A model generated the notes under the pieces. The model was given only the letters and a program-made list of their open reading frames with translations, was not told the origin of the DNA and ran no database searches. DNA of 27,301 bases from PNKC01 sp039917655. GTDB lineage: Bacteria; Chloroflexota; Dehalococcoidia; Tepidiformales; Tepidiformaceae. Within the stretch, counting starts at the first letter, position 1. The number at the start of each line of letters is the position of its first letter. Below, one piece after another: positions 14,473-21,907 of the stretch. The position numbers were made by a program, and so were the translations under genes. The stretch covers positions 1 through 27,301 of the forward strand of contig JBDSJC010000232.1 in NCBI GenBank assembly GCA_039917655.1, given 5' to 3'.

Positions 14473-15080
14473 TGGCCGTCCTCCTGTTCTGATTCGTCTT
14501 CTTCGCTAGCGTAACGCTCGCGCACCTCTTCGAAGAGCCGTTGTTGGAGCGCGAATTCGGTGGGCTGCTGGGAGAAGTCCTGGTAAAGCAGCCAGTTGAG
14601 CAGCATCGGGTCGCCTCGAAGCTCGGGCAGCGCTTCGAGAAGCTGAATCGCGTGGCTCGCCGCGTGGGCAACCCATGCCTTCAGCACTTCGAGCAGCGTT
14701 TGCGCTCCGACTGGGCTTTCGAGCGCTTCTTCGCTCAGTTCGCTGAGCCGGGCGACGAGGCGCCGCAGGGAGGAGTCGAGGTCGCCCAGGATTGCTGGCA
14801 GGGGGCGTGATTCGGCCTCCGCCGCACGGGCGGCGTCGAGCTGGGGCTCGTCGTGGTCAGCGGCCAGAGTTGGCGACATGGTGGCCAGCCATTCGAGCGA
14901 GTCGGCGTGGGCCACTTGGCTCGTCGCGAGGTGGACAAGGCCCTCGCGGACGGTCCAGCCGAGCCCGGGCACGGACCGTTCGAGGGCGCCTGCGGGGAGC
15001 TGCGTAGCCAGGAGCTTCAGGTTGCCGGTGTCGAACATGAAGCGGTCAGCGATGGCCCGTGCCTCGGGATGCGATTGCAC
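14469..15080 (-). CDS. DinB-like protein with acidic tail
   Basis: A 203-residue DinB-fold protein. Histidines at 50 (GWTVREGLVHLATS), 139 and 143 (WVAHAASHAIQLLEALPE) occupy the superfamily's metal positions. The C-terminus is a strongly acidic, probably disordered tail (SEEDESEQEDGQ). The GTG at 15080 lies nine bases after the enolase stop, with no clear ribosome binding site. The gene is coupled to the next DinB gene. It is shorter in its loops than that neighbour and clearly a distinct paralogue. Confidence 0.75.
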   Translation of the reverse strand: MQSHPEARAIADRFMFDTGNLKLLATQLPAGALERSVPGLGWTVREGLVHLATSQVAHADSLEWLATMSPTLAADHDEPQLDAARAAEAESRPLPAILGDLDSSLRRLVARLSELSEEALESPVGAQTLLEVLKAWVAHAASHAIQLLEALPELRGDPMLLNWLLYQDFSQQPTEFALQQRLFEEVRERYASEEDESEQEDGQ

Positions 15081-15089
15081 AGCGGGCGT

Positions 15090-16448
15090 CTAGTGCCGCG
15101 ACCGCGGGTGGCGGCGTTCGCTACGCCCGGATGGGCGTTGGCGCGGGGCGTCATCGCGCGGCGGACGCGGGCCTAGTTGACGGATGCAATCCCAGCCCGC
15201 GTAGACGGCGGAATCGCCGAGTTCGGCTTCGATCTCCAGGAGCCGGTTGTACTTGGCGGTGCGTTCGCTGCGTGCCGGCGCCCCGGTCTTGATCTGGCCC
15301 GCGCCCGTGGCCACCGCGAGGTCGGCGATGAAGGTATCTTCGGTTTCTCCGGAGCGGTGACTAATGATTGCGGTCCAGCCAGCACGGTGTGCGGTGTCCA
15401 CCGCTTCGAGTGTTTCCGAGAGCGTGCCGATCTGGTTGAGTTTCACGAGGACGCTGTTGGCGGCCTTGGCCTGGATCGCCCGGCGGATGCGCTCGGGGTT
15501 GGTGACCAGCAAGTCGTCACCAACGATCTGGCAGCGTTCGCCGAGCTTCTCGACCATCAGCGACCAGGTCTCCCAGTCGTCCTCGGCGAGGCCATCTTCG
15601 ATGCTGCGAATCGGGTATTTCGAGACCCACGACTCCCAGTGAGCGACCATTTCGGCGCTGGAGAGCACGCGCTTCTCCTTGGCAAGTGCGTACTGGCCGT
15701 TGCCGAAAAGTTCGGTTGCGGCCGGGTCAAGGGCGATGATCACGTCCTCCCCGGCTTTGTAGCCCGCGCGCTCAACGGCTTCGAGGATCACCTGGACGGC
15801 CTCTTCGTTGCCAGGCAGGGATGGGGCGAAGCCGCCTTCGTCGCCCACAGAGGTTGTGGCCCCGGAATCGTGGAGCACGGCTTTTAGCGCGTGGTAGATC
15901 TCCGTGCCCCAGCGGAGGCCTTCGGCGAACGTTGGTGCGCCCACGGGCATGACCATGAACTCCTGGAAATCGGTGGAATCGGGCGCGTGCTTGCCGCCGT
16001 TCAAGATGTTCAGCATGGGCACGGGGAGGCGATGCGCGTTCGGGCCGCCGAGGTAGCGGTAGAGCGGCATATCCACGGATTCAGCGGCAGCGCGGGCGGC
16101 CGCCAGTGAGACGCCGAGAATGGCGTTCGCACCGAGGCGGCTCTTGTTCGGGGTGCCGTCGAGTTCGCACATGATGCGGTCCACAGTGAGCTGGTCCGAG
16201 GCGGGTACACCGCGAAGGGCCTTGGCGATCTCGCCGTTGGCGTTCTTGACGGCCTTGAGCACGCCCTTGCCGCCGTAGCGGCGCGCATCGCCATCGCGCA
16301 GCTCTGCCGCCTCGTGCGCGCCGGTTGAGGCCCCAGAGGGGACGGCGGCGGTGCCCATGAAGCCGTCATCCAGCAGCACGGTAACGTGGACGGTGGGGTT
16401 GCCGCGCGAATCGAGGATCTCGCGGGCGGCTATCTCTTCGATGAACAT
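15090..16448 (-). CDS. eno: Enolase (phosphopyruvate hydratase)
   Basis: Glycolytic enzyme converting 2-phosphoglycerate to phosphoenolpyruvate; 452 residues against a usual 425-430. Visible motifs: EIAAREILDSRGNPTVHV at the N-terminus, AVPSGASTGAHEAAELRD, the metal-site stretch IALDPAATELF, SIEDGLAEDDWETW, the catalytic Lys in NSVLVKLNQIGT, ISHRSGETEDTFIADLAV, and GQIKTGAPARSERTAKYN. The normal end LGDSAVYAGWDC is followed by about 31 extra residues rich in Arg and Pro. ATG 16448 follows AGGAG by 9 nt; the open frame upstream is not coding. It lies 58 bases after peptide deformylase and 9 before a DinB gene, in one apparent operon. Confidence 0.97.
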   Translation of the reverse strand: MFIEEIAAREILDSRGNPTVHVTVLLDDGFMGTAAVPSGASTGAHEAAELRDGDARRYGGKGVLKAVKNANGEIAKALRGVPASDQLTVDRIMCELDGTPNKSRLGANAILGVSLAAARAAAESVDMPLYRYLGGPNAHRLPVPMLNILNGGKHAPDSTDFQEFMVMPVGAPTFAEGLRWGTEIYHALKAVLHDSGATTSVGDEGGFAPSLPGNEEAVQVILEAVERAGYKAGEDVIIALDPAATELFGNGQYALAKEKRVLSSAEMVAHWESWVSKYPIRSIEDGLAEDDWETWSLMVEKLGERCQIVGDDLLVTNPERIRRAIQAKAANSVLVKLNQIGTLSETLEAVDTAHRAGWTAIISHRSGETEDTFIADLAVATGAGQIKTGAPARSERTAKYNRLLEIEAELGDSAVYAGWDCIRQLGPRPPRDDAPRQRPSGRSERRHPRSRH

Positions 16449-16506
16449 GGGGCGTGCTCCTGTCGGTGGGCCGCAGCCCGCTGATGGTGGGCGGCAGATG
16501 GTGTGG

Positions 16507-17001
16507 TTAGCCGCGGATCTCGGGCGCATCGTGCAGCGGCATGAGCGCGTCCGGGCTGGGCAGGTAGTCCACGTAGAGGATGCCGTTCACGTGGTCGATC
16601 TCGTGTTCCAGGGCCTCGGCCAACAGGTCGTTTTCCGAGCGGACGCGGATGAGCTTACCGGTGGAGGGATCGAGGCCCTGGGCGAGGACCTTCACCGAGC
16701 GCATGATCTCGCCACGAAAGCCGGGGACAGAGAGGCAGCCTTCGTCCACTTCGCGTTCGCCGGAACGCTTCACGATCTCCGGGTTGATGAGCGCGATCGG
16801 GTGGTCGTCGTTCACATCAATGACCACGATGCGCAGGCTGATGCCGATCTGCGGTGCGGCGAGCCCGACACCCGGCGCGTCGTACATCGTCTCCCACATG
16901 TCTTCGATCAGTTTGAGGATGCTGCTATCAATCGTGCGGACACGGCGTGCTTTCTCACGCAGGACCGGGTCGCCCGCGCGACGGATGGGGATGATGGCCA
17001 A
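16507..17001 (-). CDS. def: Peptide deformylase
   Basis: Metalloenzyme that removes the formyl group from nascent protein N-termini; 164 residues. All three family motifs are intact: motif I GVGLAAPQ (44-51), motif II EGCLSVP (87-93) with metal-binding Cys89, and motif III HEIDH (133-137) with the two His ligands and catalytic Glu. The start is a TTG at 17001 with GGAG about 8 nt upstream; no ATG or GTG precedes the conserved IIPIRRAGDPVLR. TAAACT at 17047-17052 (minus strand) is a possible -10 box. First gene of the def-eno-DinB-DinB run, divergent from nadB. Confidence 0.95.
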   Translation of the reverse strand: MAIIPIRRAGDPVLREKARRVRTIDSSILKLIEDMWETMYDAPGVGLAAPQIGISLRIVVIDVNDDHPIALINPEIVKRSGEREVDEGCLSVPGFRGEIMRSVKVLAQGLDPSTGKLIRVRSENDLLAEALEHEIDHVNGILYVDYLPSPDALMPLHDAPEIRG

Positions 17002-17103
17002 GGCGCACTCCGGTCAGGTAGTGGCGCGAAGCGGCGCCGCAAGCAGAGTTTAGCGCGCGCCGCGGTCTCGCGCCCACGGTGGCGAGTGAGTAAGTGTCTG
17101 CAC

Positions 17104-17109
17104 TACACT
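17104..17109 (+). promoter_or_regulatory. Candidate -10 box (TACACT) of nadB, leaderless type
   Basis: TACACT ends six bases before the GTG at 17116, the same distance as at the DUF4395 and uma2 genes. No Shine-Dalgarno sequence lies in the gap, and no good -35 box was found. Confidence 0.4.
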
Positions 17110-17115
17110 AAGTCC

Positions 17116-18702
17116 GTGACCGACCGACGAGGCGAACCCCGCGAATCCCGTCAAGCAGCGCGAGAGAGCACGAAGGGGATCAGGTACGCAACCGTGGTCA
17201 TCGGCAGCGGTATCTCAGGACTGTTTGTGGCGCTGGAGGCGAGGCGGCTTGGGCCGGTGCTGGTGCTCACCAAGGGGAGCATTGATGACTGCAACACGCG
17301 TTGGGCGCAGGGCGGCATCGCGGCCGCCATTGGGCCGCTGGACACGCCCCAACAGCACCTGGCCGATACGATCTCGGCCGGAGCCGGGCTGGTCGATGAG
17401 GAAGCGGCTCGGGTGCTCTGCGCGGAGGCCCCGGCACGAATCGAAGACCTCGTGCGCTACGGCGTTGCCTTCGATTCGCTGGGCAGCGAGGTCGCCCTGG
17501 GCCGGGAGGCGGCCCACAGCCACTCGCGCATCCTCCACGCCGGCGGCGACCGCACAGGCGCGGAGATCGAAACCGCCTTGAGCGCCGCCGCCGCCGACCC
17601 GGCGATAACGGTGCTCGACTACACCCTGGCGACCGAGTTGCTGCTGGACCGCGGACGCGTCGTGGGCGTGCGGGGCGTGAACCTGCAGACCGGCGAAGAC
17701 GAAGTGTACGAATCGAAGCACGTTGTGCTCGCAACAGGGGGTGCCGGGCGACTGTTTTCGCACACCACCAACCCAGAAGTTGCCACCGGCGATGGGATCT
17801 CGCTTGCCTTCGCAGCGGGGGCGGAGATCGCCGACATCGAGTTCTATCAGTTCCACCCGACAGCTCTGCGGCTGGACGGCGCGCCGCCATTCCTGATCTC
17901 TGAAGCTGTGCGCGGCGAAGGCGCGGTGCTCCGCAACCTCGCTGGCGAGGCGTTCATGGGGCGCTACCATCCGCTTGAAGACCTCGCCCCGCGCGATGTG
18001 GTCGCCCGCGCGATAGTTGCCGAGATGCGCAACGAACAGGGCGATCATGTGCTGCTCGATTGTCGCGGGCTGGCATCTGTCGACCTGGCGGCGCGGTTTC
18101 CCGGTATTCACGCATTCTGCATGGGCGTGGGGATCGATATTCGAACTGACCCGATCCCGGTGTCGCCGGCGGCGCACTACCTGATGGGCGGCGTACGCAC
18201 CGATGTCCACGGGCGGACAACGGTCGCCGGGCTGTACGCCTGCGGTGAGGTGGCCTGCACTGGCGTGCACGGTGCGAACCGGCTGGCAAGTAATTCGTTG
18301 ATGGAGACGGTCGTGTTCGGTAAGCGCGTCGTCGAACATATGGCGAGCGGCGAGGGCGGGTTCGCGGCGGCGACAACCGGCGCGCGGGAGCTGGAACTGA
18401 TCGGCCGGGCCGCTCCCAGCCACGAGGCGGTGCAACAGATGATGTGGAAGTGCGCGGGCATCGAACGCAGCGCCGCGGGACTCGCCGCCGGCCTCGCGGA
18501 GGCCGAATCGTGGCCGCTCGCCGGCGCTGAACCGCGTACCCGCGAGCCTTTTGAGCAGCGCCAGATGACGACATTGTCTCGCCTCATACTCTGCGCCGCC
18601 GAACGCAGGACTGAAAGCCGGGGAGCGCACTTCCGCAGCGACTATCCGCAATCTAACGACGCACTTTGGCGGCGGCGACAGGTGTTTCGCTGTGCGGATT
18701 GA
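17116..18702 (+). CDS. nadB: L-aspartate oxidase
   Basis: FAD enzyme oxidising aspartate to iminoaspartate, the first step of de novo NAD synthesis; 528 residues (about 540 in E. coli). The FAD-binding motif GSGISG is at 30-35, then the substrate loop NTRWAQGGIAAAIG, HVVLATGGAGRLFSHTTNP, EFYQFHPTAL, SEAVRGEGAVLRN, the catalytic-Arg region LAPRDVVARAI, PVSPAAHYLMGGV and EVACTGVHGANRLASNSLME. The helical C-terminal domain follows. The reading frame is open far upstream (to 16351) across the deformylase region on the other strand; GTG 17116 is the first start that leaves a normal N-terminus. It overlaps nadC by 11 bases. nadA, the next enzyme's gene, is not in the window. Confidence 0.95.
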   Translation: MTDRRGEPRESRQAARESTKGIRYATVVIGSGISGLFVALEARRLGPVLVLTKGSIDDCNTRWAQGGIAAAIGPLDTPQQHLADTISAGAGLVDEEAARVLCAEAPARIEDLVRYGVAFDSLGSEVALGREAAHSHSRILHAGGDRTGAEIETALSAAAADPAITVLDYTLATELLLDRGRVVGVRGVNLQTGEDEVYESKHVVLATGGAGRLFSHTTNPEVATGDGISLAFAAGAEIADIEFYQFHPTALRLDGAPPFLISEAVRGEGAVLRNLAGEAFMGRYHPLEDLAPRDVVARAIVAEMRNEQGDHVLLDCRGLASVDLAARFPGIHAFCMGVGIDIRTDPIPVSPAAHYLMGGVRTDVHGRTTVAGLYACGEVACTGVHGANRLASNSLMETVVFGKRVVEHMASGEGGFAAATTGARELELIGRAAPSHEAVQQMMWKCAGIERSAAGLAAGLAEAESWPLAGAEPRTREPFEQRQMTTLSRLILCAAERRTESRGAHFRSDYPQSNDALWRRRQVFRCAD

Positions 18703-19549
18703 GCCTTTGAGCGCACTGCTCGTCGCCCGCATTGTGGCGGCGGCCCTGGTGGAAGACTGCGCGAGCGAGGACGCGACGACGCTCGCCACGGTCCCCGCGG
18801 ACCTGCGCGGACGGGCAGTGTTCCTGGCGAAAGAGGCAGGCGTGCTGGCCGGGCTGGACGTCGCCGGTGAGGCGTTCAGGCAGTTGGATGCGTCGGTGCG
18901 AATCGAACCTGCCGCGGTTGACGGAGACCAGTTCGAACCCGGAGCGCAGTTCGCGACAATCGAGGGACCCGTGCGCGCGCTGCTCCAGGCTGAGCGCGTG
19001 GCACTGAACTTCCTTCAGCGCCTGTCGGGCACGGCGACGTTGACCCGCCGGTTCGTCGATGCGGTGGCCGGGACCGGTGCAATAATCCTCGACACGCGCA
19101 AGACGACGCCCGGCCTGCGCGACTTCGAAAAGTACGCCGTGCGTTGCGGCGGAGGGACGAACCATCGGCGCGACCTGGCCGTCATGGCGATGATCAAAGA
19201 CAACCACCGCGAGGCGCTGGCGCGCTCCGGTCGGACGCTCGCCCAGGGCGTGGCGGATATACGCGCCCGGACGCCCGGCATCCCCGTCGAGGTGGAAGTT
19301 GACCACCTCGCCGACCTCGAAGCAGCGCTCGCCGGCAAGCCTGAGTGGGTGCTGCTCGACAACATGACCGTGGAACAGATGGCTGACGCCGTCCGTATCA
19401 CCAGCGGGCGCGCGAAGCTGGAAGCCAGCGGCGGGGTGACGCTCGAAACCGTCCGCGCGATTGCCGAAACCGGCGTCGATGCGATCTCCGCGGGTGCGCT
19501 CACGCACAGCGCGCGAGCGCTGGACATCAGCCTGGATTTGAGCGTTTAG
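18692..19549 (+). CDS. nadC: Nicotinate-nucleotide pyrophosphorylase (quinolinate phosphoribosyltransferase)
   Basis: Converts quinolinate and PRPP to nicotinate mononucleotide; 285 residues, normal length. Motifs: NFLQRLSGTATLTRRFVDA (106-124), ILDTRKTTPGLRDFEKYAV (132-150) with the PRPP/quinolinate-binding Arg and Lys, GGGTNHR (153-159), IKDNH (168-172), EVEVDHLADLEAAL, LLDNMTVEQM and EASGGVTLETVRAIAETGVD. The usual L-x-D-A/M segment between NHR and KDNH reads RDLAVMAMIKDNH, slightly divergent. The GTG start at 18692 overlaps the nadB stop by 11 bases, so the pair is co-translated. It ends six bases from the convergent meaB gene with no terminator between. Confidence 0.96.
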   Translation: MRIEPLSALLVARIVAAALVEDCASEDATTLATVPADLRGRAVFLAKEAGVLAGLDVAGEAFRQLDASVRIEPAAVDGDQFEPGAQFATIEGPVRALLQAERVALNFLQRLSGTATLTRRFVDAVAGTGAIILDTRKTTPGLRDFEKYAVRCGGGTNHRRDLAVMAMIKDNHREALARSGRTLAQGVADIRARTPGIPVEVEVDHLADLEAALAGKPEWVLLDNMTVEQMADAVRITSGRAKLEASGGVTLETVRAIAETGVDAISAGALTHSARALDISLDLSV

Positions 19550-19555
19550 GCGAAG

Positions 19556-20497
19556 CTACGTCTGCGCCGCGACTGCCGTGGCCAGTTCCTCGGCGGCGCT
19601 GTGGGGGTCGAGTTGGCGCGCGGCGACCCGTTGCACGAGGGCGTCGAGGTCCGCTTCCGGCGTGGCGGCCCGGATGCGCTCGAGCAGGATCGAGCGCGTG
19701 ATCGAGAGCACCTGGTGACGGGCGTCTTCGGCGAGGCGCGCTTCGAGTTGGCCTGTGCTCTCGAGCTCAATTCGGTGCGCCGTGATGGCGTCGGCCAGGG
19801 CTTCGAAGCCTTCGCCCTTGATCGCGGTCGTCTTGAGGATCGGCGGGCGGCGCGAGCCTTTGGGCGCCAACGAAAGCAACGCCTGTAGCTGGCTGACGAG
19901 CACGTCCGCGCCCGGGTGGTCTGCTTTGTTCACGACGAGGATGTCGGCGATTTCGATGATCCCGGCCTTCAGCGCCTGGATGTCGTCGCCGGTGCCGGGG
20001 GTGTTGACGAGGATCGTGGTCAGGGCCGTACCCGCGATCTCCACCTCGTCCTGGCCAGCGCCGACGGTTTCGATCAGGACATAGTCGAAGCCAAAGGCGT
20101 CCATGATCGAGACGACGTCATCGATCGTTGGCGCGAGGCCGCCGAGCGCGCCGCGGCCGGCCATGCTGCGGACGTAGACGCCGGGGTCCAGGGCGTGGTC
20201 CTGCATGCGGATACGGTCCCCCAGGATCGCGCCGTGAGTGAACGGGCTGGAGGGGTCCACGGCGACGATGCCGACCGTTTTGCCGCGCCGGCGGTATTCG
20301 GCGGTCAGTGCTCCGGTGAGCGTACTTTTACCCGACCCCGCACCCCCGGTGATGCCAATGATGTGTGTCTTGCCAGAGTGCGGAAACAGCGCCCGCAAAT
20401 AATCGCGGCCCTCGGGAGTGCCGTTTTCCACTCTGCTGATGATGCGCGCGAGGGCGCGCCGCTCGCCGGTGAGGAAGCGCTCGACGAGGTCGTCCAC
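19556..20497 (-). CDS. meaB: Methylmalonyl-CoA mutase-associated GTPase MeaB
   Basis: G3E-family GTPase chaperone (ArgK/MeaB) of 313 residues that loads and protects the B12 cofactor of methylmalonyl-CoA mutase. Walker A GGAGSGKST is at 51-59, the base-contact region VAVDPSSPFTHGAILGDR follows, then the switch ETVGAGQDEVEIA, the G-domain strand ILVNTPGTGDDIQALKAG and the guanine-specificity motif VVNKADHPGAD. The helical C-terminal part serves dimer formation in relatives. The start is a GTG one base after the small-subunit stop, so mcmB and meaB form a tight operon, as in many genomes. Confidence 0.95.
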   Translation of the reverse strand: MDDLVERFLTGERRALARIISRVENGTPEGRDYLRALFPHSGKTHIIGITGGAGSGKSTLTGALTAEYRRRGKTVGIVAVDPSSPFTHGAILGDRIRMQDHALDPGVYVRSMAGRGALGGLAPTIDDVVSIMDAFGFDYVLIETVGAGQDEVEIAGTALTTILVNTPGTGDDIQALKAGIIEIADILVVNKADHPGADVLVSQLQALLSLAPKGSRRPPILKTTAIKGEGFEALADAITAHRIELESTGQLEARLAEDARHQVLSITRSILLERIRAATPEADLDALVQRVAARQLDPHSAAEELATAVAAQT

Positions 20498-20498
20498 G

Positions 20499-20906
20499 CT
20501 ACTTCCTTACGTGGGCGTAGACGAACTTCACGATGTCTTGGGTGTTCGTGCCGGGACGAAAAATGGCGCTGAAACCGAGGTCTTCGAGGGGCTTCGTGTC
20601 CTCATCGGGGATGATGCCGCCGCAGAAGAGGAGCACGTCATCCACCCCGCGCTTCTTCAGCTCGGCGACCACCCGCGGGAAGAGCTCGAGGTGCGCGCCG
20701 GAGAGAATGCTGAGGCCCACGACATCGACATCTTCCTGGAGGGCGGCTTCGGCGATCATCTCCGGCGTCTGGCGGATGCCGGTGTAGATCACCTCGCAGC
20801 CGCCGTCGCGCAGGGCGCGGGCGACGACTTTGGCGCCGCGGTCGTGGCCGTCGAGCCCGGGCTTGGCAATCAGGACGCGGATCTTCGTGGCGGTGGGAGC
20901 AGTCAT
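20499..20906 (-). CDS. mcmB: Methylmalonyl-CoA mutase small subunit (cobalamin-binding domain)
   Basis: A 135-residue stand-alone B12-binding domain, the partner of a separate catalytic subunit in the archaeal/Chloroflexota-type mutase. The cobalamin motif DGHDRG is at 19-24 with His21 as the lower axial cobalt ligand; SILSG (66-70) and CGGIIP (95-100) complete the S-x-L...GG pattern. The large subunit gene lies about 5.5 kb away at the window end, in the same orientation. ATG 20906 has no strong ribosome binding site, but the leader holds a stable hairpin. The first 87 bases are repeated in decayed form at 23863-23949. Confidence 0.95.
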   Translation of the reverse strand: MTAPTATKIRVLIAKPGLDGHDRGAKVVARALRDGGCEVIYTGIRQTPEMIAEAALQEDVDVVGLSILSGAHLELFPRVVAELKKRGVDDVLLFCGGIIPDEDTKPLEDLGFSAIFRPGTNTQDIVKFVYAHVRK

Positions 20907-20922
20907 GTGTATCTCTCGTTAG

Positions 20923-20947
20923 ACACGCGCCAATTGCGGCGCGGTGT
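20923..20947 (-). promoter_or_regulatory. Stable hairpin in the mcmB leader
   Basis: Arms ACACGCGCC (20923-20931) and GGCGCG-G-TGT (20938-20947) pair over 9 bp with one bulged G and a 6-nt loop. On the minus strand it lies 16 nt before the mcmB ATG and just after a TAGAAT -10-like box at 20961-20966, so it would be the first structure in the mRNA. It has no cobalamin-riboswitch features. Confidence 0.4.
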
Positions 20948-20960
20948 GCTTATGGACTGG

Positions 20961-20966
20961 ATTCTA
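20961..20966 (-). promoter_or_regulatory. Candidate -10 box (TAGAAT) of the mcmB-meaB operon
   Basis: TAGAAT on the minus strand matches 5 of 6 consensus positions and would start transcription near 20954, so the leader hairpin would be at the extreme 5' end of the mRNA. No clear -35 box was seen. Confidence 0.35.
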
Positions 20967-21130
20967 CCCCATAGGACGGCAGGGGCGATGGACCGGGGGT
21001 TCTCCACCGGTCGGTGTATGTCCCAAAGGCGCAGACCCGTGATTTTTCCACCGTTCGGACGATGCCCCGCCGCAGGTTCCAGGACAAGACTTAGGTGTTC
21101 GCGCTAAGGAGCCGGGGAAGGAAAGAAAGC

Positions 21131-21406
21131 ATGCCCAAATACGTGATCGAACGGACCATCCCGGGTGCCGGGAAGATGACAACGGAGCAGCTGACGGCGA
21201 TCTCATTGCAGTCGTGCGGGGTGCTGCGGGACCTGGGGCCGTCCATCCAGTGGAACGAAAGCTACGTCACGGACGACCGCCTGTACTGCGTCTACATAGT
21301 GCCCAGCGAGGAGATGGTTCGCGAGCATGCCAGGCGTGGCGGCTTCCCCGCCGACCGCGTCTCGGAGGTGCGCACAATCATCGACCCCATTACCGCAGAG
21401 ACCTAA
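21131..21406 (+). CDS. DUF4242 family small protein
   Basis: A 91-residue protein of the DUF4242 (SCO4226-like) group, a small ferredoxin-like alpha/beta fold for which nickel binding has been reported in one member. Recognisable are the start PKYVIERTIPG, the central SIQWNESYVTDDRLYCVYIV (split by the usual turn), REHARRGGFPADRVSEVRTI and the end IDPITAET. The open frame begins at 21095, but the ATG at 21131 follows a purine-rich GGAAGGAAAG and matches the family N-terminus. The biological role is unknown. It sits between mcmB and the lower-GC island and is divergent from mcmB. Confidence 0.87.
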   Translation: MPKYVIERTIPGAGKMTTEQLTAISLQSCGVLRDLGPSIQWNESYVTDDRLYCVYIVPSEEMVREHARRGGFPADRVSEVRTIIDPITAET

Positions 21407-21456
21407 GGCGAAGTCCTCAACGGCAACGAACCGTCAGGGATGAAAGGAGAAATCAG

Positions 21457-21555
21457 ATGAAAGACAACCGAAAGCGGTGGCTCGGTCGTGACCCTTGCCG
21501 GGCGTGGGCCACTTTATCCAGGAGGACGCGCCTGAAACTGCGTGCGCGCTCATAG
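21457..21555 (+). pseudogene. 32-codon stub with strong ribosome binding site, probable truncated gene
   Basis: ATG 21457 is preceded by AAAGGAG eight bases upstream, one of the best ribosome binding sites in the window, 51 bases after the DUF4242 gene. The product MKDNRKRWLGRDPCRAWATL and 12 more basic residues has no recognisable domain. The good initiation site with an unconvincing product suggests that a second gene of the DUF4242 operon lost its body when adjoining DNA was inserted. It could instead be a real short basic peptide. Confidence 0.35.
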
Positions 21556-21852
21556 AGCAGTTCTTTCAGTTCGCACCCTGAGGGCGCGAACACTTCCCGG
21601 CGAGCGAGGATCGACGCTATCGCAAGATGGCGGCGCCTCCAGCTGATGACTACCACCGCACAGGCTTGAGTGAACCACACTGTAAAATCTACAAACGCGG
21701 AGTTGCAGACCATCGTAGAATGGCGCGCCGGGTCGAGGGTGTCGAAGGCTGCATTGCCGATCGCCAGGAGTCCTGGTGCGCTTCTCTGCGGCGAGCACAA
21801 CCGCTCGCGCTGACGCCATCTCTCAACCTCCAGGCGATTTCTCTGGCTTCTC

Positions 21853-21881
21853 TTGGCAAACCGCAACGCTTATCCTAAAGT
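21853..21881 (+). promoter_or_regulatory. Candidate promoter of the protease operon
   Basis: -35 TTGGCA (21853-21858, 5 of 6), 17-bp spacer, -10 TAAAGT (21876-21881, 4 of 6). Transcription would begin near 21888, about 20 nt before the ATG at 21908. Confidence 0.45.
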
Positions 21882-21907
21882 GCGGATGAGAGACGAAAGA
21901 CTCCGAA

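Larger units (their letters stand above)
21407..21907. other. 501-bp gap upstream of the protease operon; no intact gene recognised
   Basis: The first part holds a short stub (21457-21555). Beyond about 21550 there is a 137-codon open frame on the minus strand (21453-21866) without recognisable family, start context or domain. A hairpin at 21570-21590 has 9-bp arms with one mismatch (TTCGCACCC/GGGCGCGAA, 3-nt loop). Base composition falls toward the following operon (for example TGTAAAATCTACAAACG near 21680), which suggests that the boundary of foreign DNA lies in this gap. Confidence 0.5.

Noticed and set aside
16351..17115. N-terminal extension of the nadB frame by about 255 codons
   Set aside because: It runs across def and the start of eno on the other strand; L-aspartate oxidases begin shortly before GSGISG.
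17215..18789. 524-codon open frame on the minus strand opposite nadB
   Set aside because: nadB on the plus strand is unmistakable; the antisense translation is Arg/His/Ala-rich and has no family features.
20907..21000. Cobalamin riboswitch in front of mcmB
   Set aside because: The leader is too short and contains only a single hairpin; no B12-box-like sequence was seen.
20964..21206. Minus-strand 80-codon open frame upstream of mcmB
   Set aside because: It overlaps DUF4242 on the other strand and the mcmB leader; the translation has no recognisable features.
21453..21866. 137-codon minus-strand open frame in the gap before the protease gene
   Set aside because: No plausible ribosome binding site, domain or similarity recognised; composition is mixed. 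It might be debris but cannot be supported as a gene.
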